Shown: one piece after another, positions 23,805-32,471 of the stretch | How the letters are laid out: the number at the start of each line of letters is the position of its first letter | Position numbering within the stretch: position 1 is the first letter of the stretch | NCBI GenBank assembly: GCA_964453115.1 | Contig: CAYVRT010000014.1 | Location: 28,906-92,905 of the forward strand | Direction: 5' to 3' | Length of the DNA: 64,000 nt | Source: JAIWNK01 sp964453115 | Lineage (GTDB): Bacteria; Chloroflexota; Anaerolineae; Anaerolineales; Anaerolineaceae | The notes under the pieces: generated by a model | Told to the model about the DNA's origin: nothing | Database searches by the model: none | What the model saw: the letters and a program-made list of their open reading frames with translations, nothing else | Made by a program: the position numbers and the translations under genes

Positions 23805-25091
23805 GTGGCAATTAAGGTGACCCGTGAAGATGCATTGGCGTATCATCAATTGGGCGGGCGGCCGGGCAAGCTCTCCGTTGTTCCGAGCAAGCCATTGAAT
23901 ACGCAGCTTGATTTGAGCCTTGCCTATACGCCGGGAGTGGCCTATCCGGTATTGGAAATTGAGCAAGACCCGCAGCAGGCCTATGCCTATACCAACCGCG
24001 GTAATTTGGTGGCGGTCATCTCAAATGGGACAGCAATTTTAGGGTTGGGCGATCGCGGGGCATTGGCCTCAAAGCCGGTGATGGAGGGCAAAGGGGTGCT
24101 TTTTAAGAAGTTTGCCGATATTGATGTGTTTGATATTGAAGTAGATACCCATGACCCGGAATTTCTAATTCGGGTGGTAGCTGCTATTGCGCCAACGTTT
24201 GGTGGAATTAACCTGGAAGATATTACATCGCCGGCTTGTTTTTTGGTGGAGCGCGAACTGCAAAAGCAATTGGATATCCCTGTGTTTCACGATGATCAGC
24301 ATGGCACGGCTATTATTTTGGGTGCAGCATTGATGAACGCATTGGAGTTAACTGGACGCAAAATAGATGCAATCAAGGTTGTGTTTTCGGGGGCAGGGGC
24401 GGCGGGGATTGCGTGTGCCAATCATTTGGTGAAACTGGGGGTGCCGCGTGCTCATATTTGGATGTGTGATGTGGCAGGTCTGGTTTATCAGGGTCGAACC
24501 GAGTACATGTTCCCCGAAAAAGAAATTTATGCTCAGGGCGAAAAACCAGCCAACCTGGCCGAAGTCTTGAGGGGGGCCGATGTTTTTATTGGCCTTTCGG
24601 TTGCAAATGTGGTTACCCCCGAGATGTTGCAAGGAATGGCAGCGCAGCCGATTGTGTTTGCCATGGCAAATCCTGATCCGGAAATTTCGTATGATGCAGC
24701 AAGAGCTGCTCGCCCGGATGCGATTGTGGCGACAGGACGTTCGGATTACCCCAATCAGATTAACAATGTGCTTGGCTTTCCGTTTATTTTTCGCGGTGCA
24801 CTGGATGTGCAGGCACGCTCCATTAATGATGAGATGAAGGTAGCGGCTTCGCAGGCATTGGCAGCGCTGGCAAAGCAACCGGTGCCAAAAGAGGTTTTGG
24901 CTGCTTATCAATTGGATCATTTGGAATTCGGGGTTGATTATTTGGCGCCCAAGCCGCTCGATCGGCGTGTGTGTTACTGGGAGTCGCGGGCAGTGGCGGA
25001 GGCGGCAATGCGTAGTGGGGTGGCAAGACGAGAAATTGATTTGGAAAATTACTGCCACTTGTTGCAACAACGTGGCCTTGAATCGTGCTAA
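23805..25091 (+). CDS. NAD(P)-dependent malic enzyme (decarboxylating)
   Basis: 428 residues, the short bacterial malic-enzyme form. The N-terminal domain has SLAYTPGVAYPV and NGTAILGLGDRGALASKPVMEGKGVLFKKFADIDVFDIEVD. The catalytic/metal part follows: GGINLEDITSPACF and PVFHDDQHGTAIILGAAL. The Rossmann fold FSGAGAAGIACA and VFAMANPDPEIS complete it. It converts malate to pyruvate plus CO2. Cofactor preference cannot be read reliably. GTG start with GGTGGAGG about six nt upstream; no competing ATG near. No phosphotransacetylase domain is fused. Confidence 0.94.
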   Translation: MAIKVTREDALAYHQLGGRPGKLSVVPSKPLNTQLDLSLAYTPGVAYPVLEIEQDPQQAYAYTNRGNLVAVISNGTAILGLGDRGALASKPVMEGKGVLFKKFADIDVFDIEVDTHDPEFLIRVVAAIAPTFGGINLEDITSPACFLVERELQKQLDIPVFHDDQHGTAIILGAALMNALELTGRKIDAIKVVFSGAGAAGIACANHLVKLGVPRAHIWMCDVAGLVYQGRTEYMFPEKEIYAQGEKPANLAEVLRGADVFIGLSVANVVTPEMLQGMAAQPIVFAMANPDPEISYDAARAARPDAIVATGRSDYPNQINNVLGFPFIFRGALDVQARSINDEMKVAASQALAALAKQPVPKEVLAAYQLDHLEFGVDYLAPKPLDRRVCYWESRAVAEAAMRSGVARREIDLENYCHLLQQRGLESC

Positions 25092-25094
25092 AAT
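25089..25094 (+). promoter_or_regulatory. -10 element placed for leaderless transcription of the 141-residue gene
   Basis: TAAAAT lies exactly 6 nt before the ATG at 25101; no Shine-Dalgarno; -35 unconvincing. Confidence 0.35.
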
Positions 25095-25100
25095 TATTAC

Positions 25101-25526
25101 ATGACATCATCAACTGTACCCACCAACCCGCAACATCGCCGTGAGGTGACCTGGCAGATTTTTTTGCCCATCGTGCTGGCAAGCATGGTGATTCTTGGCC
25201 TGTCTGTATGGACGGCTGTGGCCGCTGCTGGACAGCGTGAACAGTCTTCCGCCTGGGCAAGCGTCTCGGCTATTTTTTTGATCACCCCGGTTTGTTTGGG
25301 TGGGGTGGTATTGTTCGCATTGATTGGTGCAGCGGTGTATGGGATGAACAAATTGCTTTGCCTGTTGCCGCTTTATACCCGGTTGGTACAGTTGTATGTC
25401 TTCCGGGCGGGAATTTATTTACAAATTGCGTTTGATCGGGTGGCAGAGCCGTTCCTCAAAGTTCAAAGTAACAGGGCGGCATGGCAGGCCTTTTGGGACA
25501 AGATTTTACGAAAAAAGAAAAATTGA
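25101..25526 (+). CDS. Small membrane protein, function unknown
   Basis: 141 residues. Two hydrophobic segments (about 20-45 and 52-78) are followed by a positively charged C-terminal tail ending in RKKKN, which should be cytosolic. The second segment, ITPVCLGGVVLFALIGAAVYGM, is glycine-rich. No recognised domain. It lies 10 nt after the malic enzyme and 17 nt before another small membrane gene. There is no ribosome-binding site at its ATG, but a -10-like hexamer six nt upstream. Confidence 0.6.
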   Translation: MTSSTVPTNPQHRREVTWQIFLPIVLASMVILGLSVWTAVAAAGQREQSSAWASVSAIFLITPVCLGGVVLFALIGAAVYGMNKLLCLLPLYTRLVQLYVFRAGIYLQIAFDRVAEPFLKVQSNRAAWQAFWDKILRKKKN

Positions 25527-25542
25527 TTTTGAGGTGAGAGAT

Positions 25543-25749
25543 ATGGAAGAAAATCAGAGCTGGAAGACGCGAACGCTGGTGGTTGGGGCTGTCGTTGGGG
25601 CTTTGGCCGGGGTGTTTGCTGCATATATGTTGATTCAAGGGGCGGAACAGAAGAAAGAGCGCCCAAAACTTTCGGCTGGGGATGGCGTTAAAGTGGGATT
25701 GGGTTTGTTGGGCTTGATGCGCATGATTGCGGAACTGGGAAAGCGCTAA
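25543..25749 (+). CDS. Small YtxH-like membrane protein
   Basis: 68 residues. One Gly/Ala/Val-rich membrane segment (about 10-32) is followed by a charged region and a short hydrophobic C-terminus. GAGGTGAG before the ATG supports the start. Similar in style to YtxH/DUF small membrane proteins; function unknown. Confidence 0.6.
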   Translation: MEENQSWKTRTLVVGAVVGALAGVFAAYMLIQGAEQKKERPKLSAGDGVKVGLGLLGLMRMIAELGKR

Positions 25750-25764
25750 AAGCTTAATTCTGAA

Positions 25765-26799
25765 ATGGTGGCTGAACAAAGCGAAGGCTCTTCTTTTCTG
25801 CGGTTTTTAGTTGCAGGGCGTTTGTTGCGCGAGTATGTTTTGTTGCCTAAGGGGGCTGGGGTGCTGGATGGGCCAGGTGGAGGAGCGCTGTATGCTGCTG
25901 CTGGAGTGAATGTCTGGGAACGGGCAGGAATTGGCTTGATTGCCCGAATTGGCAGTCAGTATCCGCAGGAGTGGCTGGAGCAAATGGCCGCGCATGGTTA
26001 TGACACACGGGGTGTGTATCGGCTGACAGAGCCACTGGAAGAGCGCTATTTTGTGGCCTATCCTGACCTGGAAACCAGCCAAACCAGTGATCCCCTGGCA
26101 CATTTTGCCCGTTTGGGGTTGCCTGTGCCTTCTAGTTTGTTGGGCTTTCAGGGCGGGGCAGTTTCAGCCGATAGCCGCACACAGCCGCAGGTTGGAACGA
26201 TTCGATCGAGTGACTTTCCGGAAGATTACCTTGATGTTGGGGCTGCTCACCTTTGCCCAATGGATTTGATGACTCATTTGCTGCTGCCTTCGGCCTTGCG
26301 GCAAGGACATGTCCATACGATTGTGCTAGATGCTTCTGCTTCGTATATGATGCCAACCTTCTGGGAGGATGTGCCAAATGTAGTTAAGGGGTTGACGGCT
26401 TTTGTGGCAACAGAAGGGGATATGCAAACTTTGTTTCAGGGGCGTAGCCGGGATTTGTGGGAGATGGCCGAGGCTGTTGCGGCTTATGGCTGTGAAATGG
26501 TAATCATCAAACGTGGTTCGCAAGGCCAATATGTTTACCAGCGTTCCAGTGGACAACGCTGGTCGGTGCCGGCATACCCGGCGCGGGTGGTAGATTTAAC
26601 CGGAGCCGGCGATGCGTTTTGCGGTGGTTTTTTGGCCGGGTATCGGCAGCATTATCAGCCATTGGAGGCTGCACTGTGTGGCAATGTGGCTGCCTCATTT
26701 GTAATTGAGGGGAGTGGGGTGTATTATGCGCTGGATTCTATGCCTGGTCTGGCGCAGGCGCGTCTGGAATCGCTGCGCAGCCATGTGCGAAGAGTTTAG
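25765..26799 (+). CDS. PfkB-family carbohydrate/nucleoside kinase
   Basis: 344 residues. The C-terminal PfkB signature DLTGAGDAFCGGFLAGY (about 275-291, with the GAGD anion hole and catalytic Asp) is clear, as is VIIKRGSQGQYVYQ. The N-terminal GGALYAAAGVNVWERAGIGLIARIGSQYPQEWLE is the ribokinase-type substrate/lid region. It phosphorylates a sugar or nucleoside using ATP; the substrate is not predictable. It is last in a run of plus-strand genes. Its 3' end overlaps the convergent cyclase gene by 4 nt. Confidence 0.88.
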   Translation: MVAEQSEGSSFLRFLVAGRLLREYVLLPKGAGVLDGPGGGALYAAAGVNVWERAGIGLIARIGSQYPQEWLEQMAAHGYDTRGVYRLTEPLEERYFVAYPDLETSQTSDPLAHFARLGLPVPSSLLGFQGGAVSADSRTQPQVGTIRSSDFPEDYLDVGAAHLCPMDLMTHLLLPSALRQGHVHTIVLDASASYMMPTFWEDVPNVVKGLTAFVATEGDMQTLFQGRSRDLWEMAEAVAAYGCEMVIIKRGSQGQYVYQRSSGQRWSVPAYPARVVDLTGAGDAFCGGFLAGYRQHYQPLEAALCGNVAASFVIEGSGVYYALDSMPGLAQARLESLRSHVRRV

Positions 26800-28520
26800 T
26801 TTTCGCGCAGTTCAATGACTTCGTAGACAGGGATTGGCTCGCGCTTGCCTTTGGCTTGAATTTCACCAACCGGTTTGGTGATCACCCAGGGTTCAATTTG
26901 CTGTTGGACAATGCTGGTGATGAGGATTTGCCCTGCTGCAGCATTTTCCTGGATGCGTTTTGCGGTATTGACGCTATCGCCAATCGCGGTGTATTCCAGC
27001 CGTCTTTCAGAACCAACCAGGCCAAGAATGGCATCGCCGATGTGGATGCCAACGCCAAAGGATAGGCATGCGGCATGGGGCAAGGTGTTGTGCAGGTTAT
27101 GAATGGCATTGCGGATGCCAATGGCGGCACGCACGGCGCGCAGGGCGTGATCGGCCTGTGGGATGGGGGCATTGAACCAGGCCATGACGGCATCGCCCAG
27201 GAATTTGTCAATTGTGCCGTTTTCGGCAAGGATGGCCTCGGCTGCGGCACCGAGATGACGATTGAGGATTGAGACCAGTTCTTCCGGTGAGACCGTTTCG
27301 CTAAAACTGGTGAAACCGCGCACATCAGCGAACAGGGCGCTGATTTCGGTGCGCCGTCCACCTAACTGTAAACTATTGGGGTTGAGTTGCTCAATGACGG
27401 CAGGGGAGACCATGCGTTCAAAAAGGCGGCGTTGGGCTTCAAGGCGTTTCTTTTCGGTCAGGTCGTCCACAACAATGGCTACGCCTTGAGTGTGTTGCTC
27501 AACATCTTTCAGCGGGGTAAGGCTAAGGCGCAGGTCTACATGGCCGCGCAGAGGCAGGTCCTGGCTGATTTCCATGCCAATGACCGGGGAATCTTTTTGT
27601 AGTACTTTTTGAATGTGTGGCAAGAGGGTTGGCGCCATGGGTTCAAGGCTTTGCAGGAGGGAAAAGCCGACCATATCAATTGCTGCACGGCCTAGAATTT
27701 GTTCGGCGGCTCGGTTACAGAGGACCACGCGTTCTTCGGTATCGGCAGTTAGTACACCGCTGGCGATGGAGGCAAAGACGTTATCCATCAGGTTTTTGAG
27801 TTGGGTGACTTCGGTCAGGGTTTTGCGGACAGAGGCAAAGAGGCGCGCGTTTTCGATTGCAACGGCGGCTTGGTTGGCAAACCCGGCCAGCAGGTCAAGG
27901 TCGCTTTGGGTGAAGAGGCCGCTGCGGATGCGATTGTCGGCATAAATTACGCCGGTGATGACGGATTTAACACGTAATGGAACACAAAGAATGGAGCGCA
28001 GGTTATAGGCGATGACACTTTGCTGGCCGCCAAAGCGGGGGTCTTCCTGGGCATTGGTGGTGAGGACGGGTTGCCCTTCGTTGGCAACGCGTTCGATGAT
28101 GGTGTGACTGATGGCAAATTCAGATGCGTTCAGCGTTTCCTGATCCCAGTTACGGGCGATGCGGATGCCTAGATCGCCTTGTTCGTTGCGTAACATGAGA
28201 AAGCCGCGCTCAGCACCTGTGAGCCGGATGATGGTATCCATGACGATTTGCAGCACTTCATCCAACTCGATGGAAGAGTTCACCACCTGTCCCATTGAGG
28301 CCAGGGCGCGCAGGCTGCGACGCTCTTCTTCCAGACTGTGGGCTTGTTTGCGAACCTGTCCCAGACTGTCGGCCAGACGGCTTAATTGTTCATATAAGCC
28401 TTGTGGGAGACTGGTGGAGGGGTTTTCGATGAGGAAGTTTTGTATTTGGGTTGCTAGATTCCCCAGGCTGTAGAGGTGTTGGTCGAGCAGGTTAAAGGTG
28501 GCAGTTGCTGAAGTATCCAA
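26796..28520 (-). CDS. GAF-PAS class III adenylate/guanylate cyclase
   Basis: 574 residues. A helical N-terminus leads to a GAF domain (about 75-225, with SIELDEVLQIVMDTIIRLTGA), a coiled linker, a PAS domain (about 245-360) and a C-terminal class III cyclase domain. The cyclase has metal-binding LFADVRGFTSFSE, IDKFLGDAVMAWF and YTAIGDSVNTAKRI. It makes cAMP or cGMP in response to a small ligand sensed by GAF/PAS. The start is TTG, preceded by AGAGGAAA; the next in-frame ATG would remove the N-terminal helices. Downstream of tgpA on the same strand, with its own candidate promoter. Confidence 0.9.
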   Translation of the reverse strand: MDTSATATFNLLDQHLYSLGNLATQIQNFLIENPSTSLPQGLYEQLSRLADSLGQVRKQAHSLEEERRSLRALASMGQVVNSSIELDEVLQIVMDTIIRLTGAERGFLMLRNEQGDLGIRIARNWDQETLNASEFAISHTIIERVANEGQPVLTTNAQEDPRFGGQQSVIAYNLRSILCVPLRVKSVITGVIYADNRIRSGLFTQSDLDLLAGFANQAAVAIENARLFASVRKTLTEVTQLKNLMDNVFASIASGVLTADTEERVVLCNRAAEQILGRAAIDMVGFSLLQSLEPMAPTLLPHIQKVLQKDSPVIGMEISQDLPLRGHVDLRLSLTPLKDVEQHTQGVAIVVDDLTEKKRLEAQRRLFERMVSPAVIEQLNPNSLQLGGRRTEISALFADVRGFTSFSETVSPEELVSILNRHLGAAAEAILAENGTIDKFLGDAVMAWFNAPIPQADHALRAVRAAIGIRNAIHNLHNTLPHAACLSFGVGIHIGDAILGLVGSERRLEYTAIGDSVNTAKRIQENAAAGQILITSIVQQQIEPWVITKPVGEIQAKGKREPIPVYEVIELREN

Positions 28521-28553
28521 GTTTCCTCTTTTCGAAAAAGACTTACTCCATTC

Positions 28554-28581
28554 ATTGTACCTTGTTTTGTGGTTAAGACAA
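28554..28581 (-). promoter_or_regulatory. Promoter of the GAF-PAS cyclase gene
   Basis: Minus strand -35 TTGTCT (28576-28581), 16-nt spacer, -10 TACAAT (28554-28559). Confidence 0.45.
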
Positions 28582-28593
28582 GGCTTGAAGCGT

Positions 28594-31047
28594 TCAATCT
28601 ATTCCGGTGAAGCTGAATGCGCGTCGTAGCCAGGCGCGAGCAGCAAGGAAAAGCACTTGTTGGGCTGCGCGGTGGTTTTCCGGTAGTTGAGGCGAATGAT
28701 GACTGTAGGTAATTGTTTGGAATGCTTGTAGCAGGGTGAGGGCGGGTTGTTCGGCTTCGGGCAGGTATTTGATGAGGGTGGTAACCCGTTCGGCGGGGGT
28801 TTGAGCAGGGAGCGGTGATTGGCCCAGCCAATGTAGGGCAAGGTCAACAACGATGAAGTCGCGCTCAATTGGATTGGCGCGCAACCAGCGTTCACTCCGC
28901 TGAATCCAGGGAGGGAGGCGGAGGTGGGCGCGTTGTATCATGCGCGCGATGAGCGGTGGTGGGGTGAAATGCAAGCGGGGAAGTGGTCTATCCAGCCATT
29001 GTATGGCATCCAAGCTCCAGCTTTGCAGCCAGGCGGGAGGTGGACGGTGCGTGCGTGTTTGGTAAAAGGCACTCAGGCGGATGGGGAGCTGAACGATCTT
29101 CCGCCGCCCAACGTAGAGCAATGCTGCACTGACGCCCAGTATGCTAATGGTGAGGCTGACAATGATAGGCTGACGTGCTGTTGCTGCAGGTTGCAGGGGG
29201 GGGGCGGTTTCGACAGTCTGCTTTTGAGCTTCTTCTGGCAGACGGGGAAATTCGTCATCCAGCATTGGGCGGTCGCGCAAGCTTTCTGCATCAGTCAGGT
29301 CGAGTGTTGGGCGCGCTTCTTCTCCTGATAAACGGGTGATGCCAGATAGGGCAGTGGTTGGTTCAAATTCAACCCAACCGATGTCCGGAAAGTAAATTTC
29401 CGGCCAAGCATGGCTATCTTTTTGACGGACAGTGAAGTTTTGTCCGCCGGAGTCGCCCTCACCGCGCGCATAGCCGGCTGCTAGACGGGCTGGAACCCCC
29501 AGGCTGCGCAGCATTAGAACTTCGGCGCTGGCATAGTAGTTGCAGAAGCCACGCTTGCCTGTGAACAGGAACCAGTCTACCGGGTCGCGCTGCTGTGGAA
29601 TTTGAGGGATGGTGGGGGTATATTCCATTTCCTGACGCAGATAGTTGGTGATGGCGATGGTTTTGTCATAGGGGGTGGGTTCGTCGCCTGCAATTTTCTG
29701 CGCTTCCAAACGGATGCGCTCTGGCAGGTCATCTGGCAGTTGAAGGTATGCTTCCAGAATTTCGGGCGGGTAGTTTTCACCGGCATTGCGCAAATCTCGA
29801 ATGGTGGGGGCAGCAACAAGGGCGTTGATTGTATAGGATTGGGAAATGGATAAGTTTTCGGTTTTAATCAGCCCCTGGATATCTACCTGATCATTTGCAA
29901 GTCGGTCAAGCCAGATTTCGACTGGCTGATCAATGGCGACCAGCGCGCCAGGTGTGTAGAGTGAACGCACGTTGGTGGCCGCAGTGAAGGTGAAATCGAG
30001 CGGTTGGCGATTTGTCCAGGGGTAGGTGTAGGGTGTTGTGTTGGTGGTATAACGCACGGGGCGGGAGAGCGTGTTTTGCCATTCGCCATCTTCGTAATAA
30101 TCGTAAGTGCGTCCGCGCCAGTAATAGGAGACACCAGAAGGACGGTTTTGCTTGACTGTGACGGTGAAGACGACCTGGTCGCTGAGTGGTTGACCAGGGC
30201 CCAGGTCAAGGTTGCGGCCCATGTAATCCACTTCTACAATGCGCGGGCCGGTCAATGGCTCGAAGAAATGCTGAAATTTACGTTCGATGTCATTGAGCAG
30301 CTTGCTGCTCTGGGCATTAGGCTCGCTGCCCGGAGTGAGGGTGAGAATCAGCGATGGAATGTTCCAGGTAACAACCAGCACAAGCAAACCAGCAAGGAGT
30401 GCCCCGCGCCCCAGGTCGTAACGCAGGCCAGATTCAACAATGACACTTTTCTTTTCCCAATGACGCGCCAGCTTCAGGTAATAGATTTGTGCAACCAGCA
30501 AGATGCCAAGCAAAATGAAAAAGACGCTGGTAAAATCGCTGCTTTTTCCCGATGGCTGTCCGATGCGGTTTTCCATAATCAAGAGGCCAATGCCAGCAAT
30601 GATCAGTGAAACCCAGGGGCGAGCATAGCGGGTGAGTTGATAACCGCCAAACAGGCCAAGCAGCCAGAAGAGCAGGTACATGCTGGCAAGAAATAAGATC
30701 GGGTCGCTGAGGGGTTGATTGGCAGCGAGTTGTTGGATATTGTAGTAAACCCGTTCTGTGAGGGCTAGCAGACGGTCGGCCCAGGGGCGGACGGAGGGAA
30801 TGGGGATTAGAAGCTGCCATGGAATAAAGAAGAGGGTGTATAGAAAGCCAAACAGGCCAGCCAGACGCGGTTTGAAACTGCTGAGGCCGAGTAGCAAACC
30901 AATCCCGAAACCAATGACAACTAGCAGGTTGGTGCGGCCTAATTCCTCGGCCCAGCCGCTGGAAGAAAGACGCCCTGAGCATAGAAGTAGGGCGACTGCT
31001 AAAAAAATGGTGGATGGAAAATCCCACCAGCGTTCCTCTTTTTGCAT
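28594..31047 (-). CDS. TgpA-like membrane transglutaminase-family protein
   Basis: 817 residues. Six or so N-terminal membrane helices (about 10-235) precede an extracytoplasmic region. The transglutaminase core has the catalytic Cys in GKRGFCNYYASAEVLMLRSLGVPARLAAGY (about residue 500) and the His/Asp pair in DSHAWPEIYFPDIGWVEFEPT. A further membrane helix near residue 645 is followed by a cytosolic C-terminal domain (DUF4129-like in position). The architecture matches TgpA of Pseudomonas, a periplasmic transglutaminase; the substrate is unknown. The ATG at 31047 has no ribosome-binding site but a full promoter whose -10 ends 6 nt upstream, so it is probably leaderless. A TTG at 31062 is an unlikely alternative. 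Confidence 0.87.
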   Translation of the reverse strand: MQKEERWWDFPSTIFLAVALLLCSGRLSSSGWAEELGRTNLLVVIGFGIGLLLGLSSFKPRLAGLFGFLYTLFFIPWQLLIPIPSVRPWADRLLALTERVYYNIQQLAANQPLSDPILFLASMYLLFWLLGLFGGYQLTRYARPWVSLIIAGIGLLIMENRIGQPSGKSSDFTSVFFILLGILLVAQIYYLKLARHWEKKSVIVESGLRYDLGRGALLAGLLVLVVTWNIPSLILTLTPGSEPNAQSSKLLNDIERKFQHFFEPLTGPRIVEVDYMGRNLDLGPGQPLSDQVVFTVTVKQNRPSGVSYYWRGRTYDYYEDGEWQNTLSRPVRYTTNTTPYTYPWTNRQPLDFTFTAATNVRSLYTPGALVAIDQPVEIWLDRLANDQVDIQGLIKTENLSISQSYTINALVAAPTIRDLRNAGENYPPEILEAYLQLPDDLPERIRLEAQKIAGDEPTPYDKTIAITNYLRQEMEYTPTIPQIPQQRDPVDWFLFTGKRGFCNYYASAEVLMLRSLGVPARLAAGYARGEGDSGGQNFTVRQKDSHAWPEIYFPDIGWVEFEPTTALSGITRLSGEEARPTLDLTDAESLRDRPMLDDEFPRLPEEAQKQTVETAPPLQPAATARQPIIVSLTISILGVSAALLYVGRRKIVQLPIRLSAFYQTRTHRPPPAWLQSWSLDAIQWLDRPLPRLHFTPPPLIARMIQRAHLRLPPWIQRSERWLRANPIERDFIVVDLALHWLGQSPLPAQTPAERVTTLIKYLPEAEQPALTLLQAFQTITYSHHSPQLPENHRAAQQVLFLAARAWLRRAFSFTGID

Positions 31048-31053
31048 AAATTG

Positions 31054-31082
31054 AGTGTACAATAAAGCTATCAGACCGTCAA
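31054..31082 (-). promoter_or_regulatory. Promoter for leaderless tgpA-like transcript
   Basis: Minus strand -35 TTGACG (31077-31082), 17-nt spacer, -10 TACACT (31054-31059), then exactly 6 nt to the ATG at 31047. The expected +1 is the A of the start codon. Confidence 0.65.
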
Positions 31083-31097
31083 TGCTTGAGAGGTGTT

Positions 31098-32090
31098 ATG
31101 GAACTGTTGTGGGAACTGGAAATTGCAATTAATTTGTTTTTGCAGTCGTTGGGAGAATGGCTGAAATCTCCCATGATTGCGTTCTCGTTCTTGGGAACGG
31201 AAGAATTTTTCCTGGTTGTGCTGCCGGCGCTGTATTGGTGTGTGGATGCCGGAATGGGGATTCGGATTGGAATTATGTTGTTGTTGAGTAATGGGGTGAA
31301 TGGGCTGCTGAAACTGGCTTTTCATGCGCCGCGTCCATACTGGTTTGATGTGCGTGTTGAGGCATTGAGCGCTGAAACTTCATTTGGGATGCCTTCGGGG
31401 CATGCGCAGAATGCCGCAGGTTTGTGGGGGTTGGTGGCCTATTTGTTAAAGCAGAAATGGTTCACTGTTTTGGCCGTTACACTGATTTTCTTGATTGGCT
31501 TTTCGCGATTGTACTTGGGGGTGCACTTTACCAGTGATGTGCTGGTGGGCTGGGCTTTGGGTGGGCTGTTGTTGTTGGCGTTTGCCAGGTTGGAAAAACC
31601 TTTCCTGGCGCGCATTCAAAAGATGTCACTTGAGCAGCAATTGATTGGTGTGCTTGCAAGTTCGTTTGCATTGGTGCTTCTGGCGCTATTGATCCAATTT
31701 TTGTTGCGTAACTGGCAATTGCCGCAAACGTGGGCGCAGAATGCTGCTGTAGGTGCGCCAGAGAAGCCCATTACGCCACTGAGCTTAAATGGGATGATTA
31801 CAGTGGCGGGTTTTTGGTTGGGGCTGTTGGCTGGTGCGGCGGTATTCTATGCTCGCTATGGCATGTTCAATGCTGGCGGCGTGGGTTGGAAACGAGCCCT
31901 GCGTTATGTGGTTGGGGTGATGGGGGTGGTTGTGCTGTGGTATGGGCTGGGGCAGGTCTTCCCGCATACGGAAACGGTGGTAGGGTTTACATTGCGTTAT
32001 GTGCGTTATGCTTTGTTGGGAAGCTGGGTTTCGGCGCTGGCGCCCTGGTTGTTCATTCGCCTACGCCTGGCATCCAAGTTTGAAAAATGA
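31098..32090 (+). CDS. PAP2-superfamily membrane phosphatase
   Basis: 330 residues, polytopic. All three PAP2 motifs are seen: KLAFHAPRP (K-x6-RP, about residue 75), MPSGHAQNA (PSGH) and SRLYLGVHFTSDVLVGW (SR-x5-H-x3-D). This family hydrolyses lipid pyrophosphates or phosphatidic acid; recycling of undecaprenyl pyrophosphate is one possibility. The C-terminal third adds several more membrane segments beyond the usual PAP2 core. ATG 31098 follows GAGAGGTG. The upstream region is shared with the divergent tgpA promoter. Confidence 0.9.
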   Translation: MELLWELEIAINLFLQSLGEWLKSPMIAFSFLGTEEFFLVVLPALYWCVDAGMGIRIGIMLLLSNGVNGLLKLAFHAPRPYWFDVRVEALSAETSFGMPSGHAQNAAGLWGLVAYLLKQKWFTVLAVTLIFLIGFSRLYLGVHFTSDVLVGWALGGLLLLAFARLEKPFLARIQKMSLEQQLIGVLASSFALVLLALLIQFLLRNWQLPQTWAQNAAVGAPEKPITPLSLNGMITVAGFWLGLLAGAAVFYARYGMFNAGGVGWKRALRYVVGVMGVVVLWYGLGQVFPHTETVVGFTLRYVRYALLGSWVSALAPWLFIRLRLASKFEK

Positions 32091-32103
32091 AAGGAGAGAT
32101 ACG

Positions 32104-32349
32104 ATGCGTTGGTTGAGTAATTTTGTGTTCGGTCTAATCAGTGGAGCTTTGTTGGGCGGGTTGTTGGGTCTGTTGCTGGCTCCCGCTCGCGGTGATGAGA
32201 CGCGACAGCAGATGCGTGATTACGCAGAGCGTTTGCAGCGAGAGGTGCAGGATGCTGCGGAGAGTAAACGCCTTGAGCTGGAAACGGAACTGAGCCGCTT
32301 GCGCCGACCACAGCCGGAAATGCCTGTGGAAGAGCAGCCAAAGGGCTGA
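32104..32349 (+). CDS. YtxH-domain small membrane protein
   Basis: 81 residues. The Gly/Leu-rich segment GLISGALLGGLLGLLLAPARGDETRQQMRDY is the classical YtxH motif (glycine zipper followed by LLAPxxGxETR). An amphipathic helix follows. Function unknown; often stress-associated in Firmicutes. GGAGAGATACG precedes the ATG, 13 nt after the PAP2 stop, so probably co-transcribed. Confidence 0.75.
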   Translation: MRWLSNFVFGLISGALLGGLLGLLLAPARGDETRQQMRDYAERLQREVQDAAESKRLELETELSRLRRPQPEMPVEEQPKG

Positions 32350-32375
32350 GATTGACTTGGGGGTTGAAAAAGAGG

Positions 32376-32423
32376 AGCCTTCTGGCAGGGTGAAGTTGTA
32401 AAACGACACGCTACCAGGAGGCT
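32376..32423 (-). terminator. Possible terminator of the purine operon
   Basis: AGCCTTCTGG pairs with CCAGGAGGCT (one G-T pair) across a 28-nt loop. On the minus strand it is followed by CCTCTTTTTC. It lies 49 nt after the guaB stop; the large loop makes it weaker than usual. Confidence 0.4.
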
Positions 32424-32471
32424 TTCACACTTAAGTGTATTGTTCTTGCGCCTGACCGGCGAGCAGGTGAT

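Noticed and set aside
26796..26799. Bidirectional terminator between the PfkB kinase and the cyclase genes
   Set aside because: The genes overlap by 4 nt and no hairpin with a T run is visible there.
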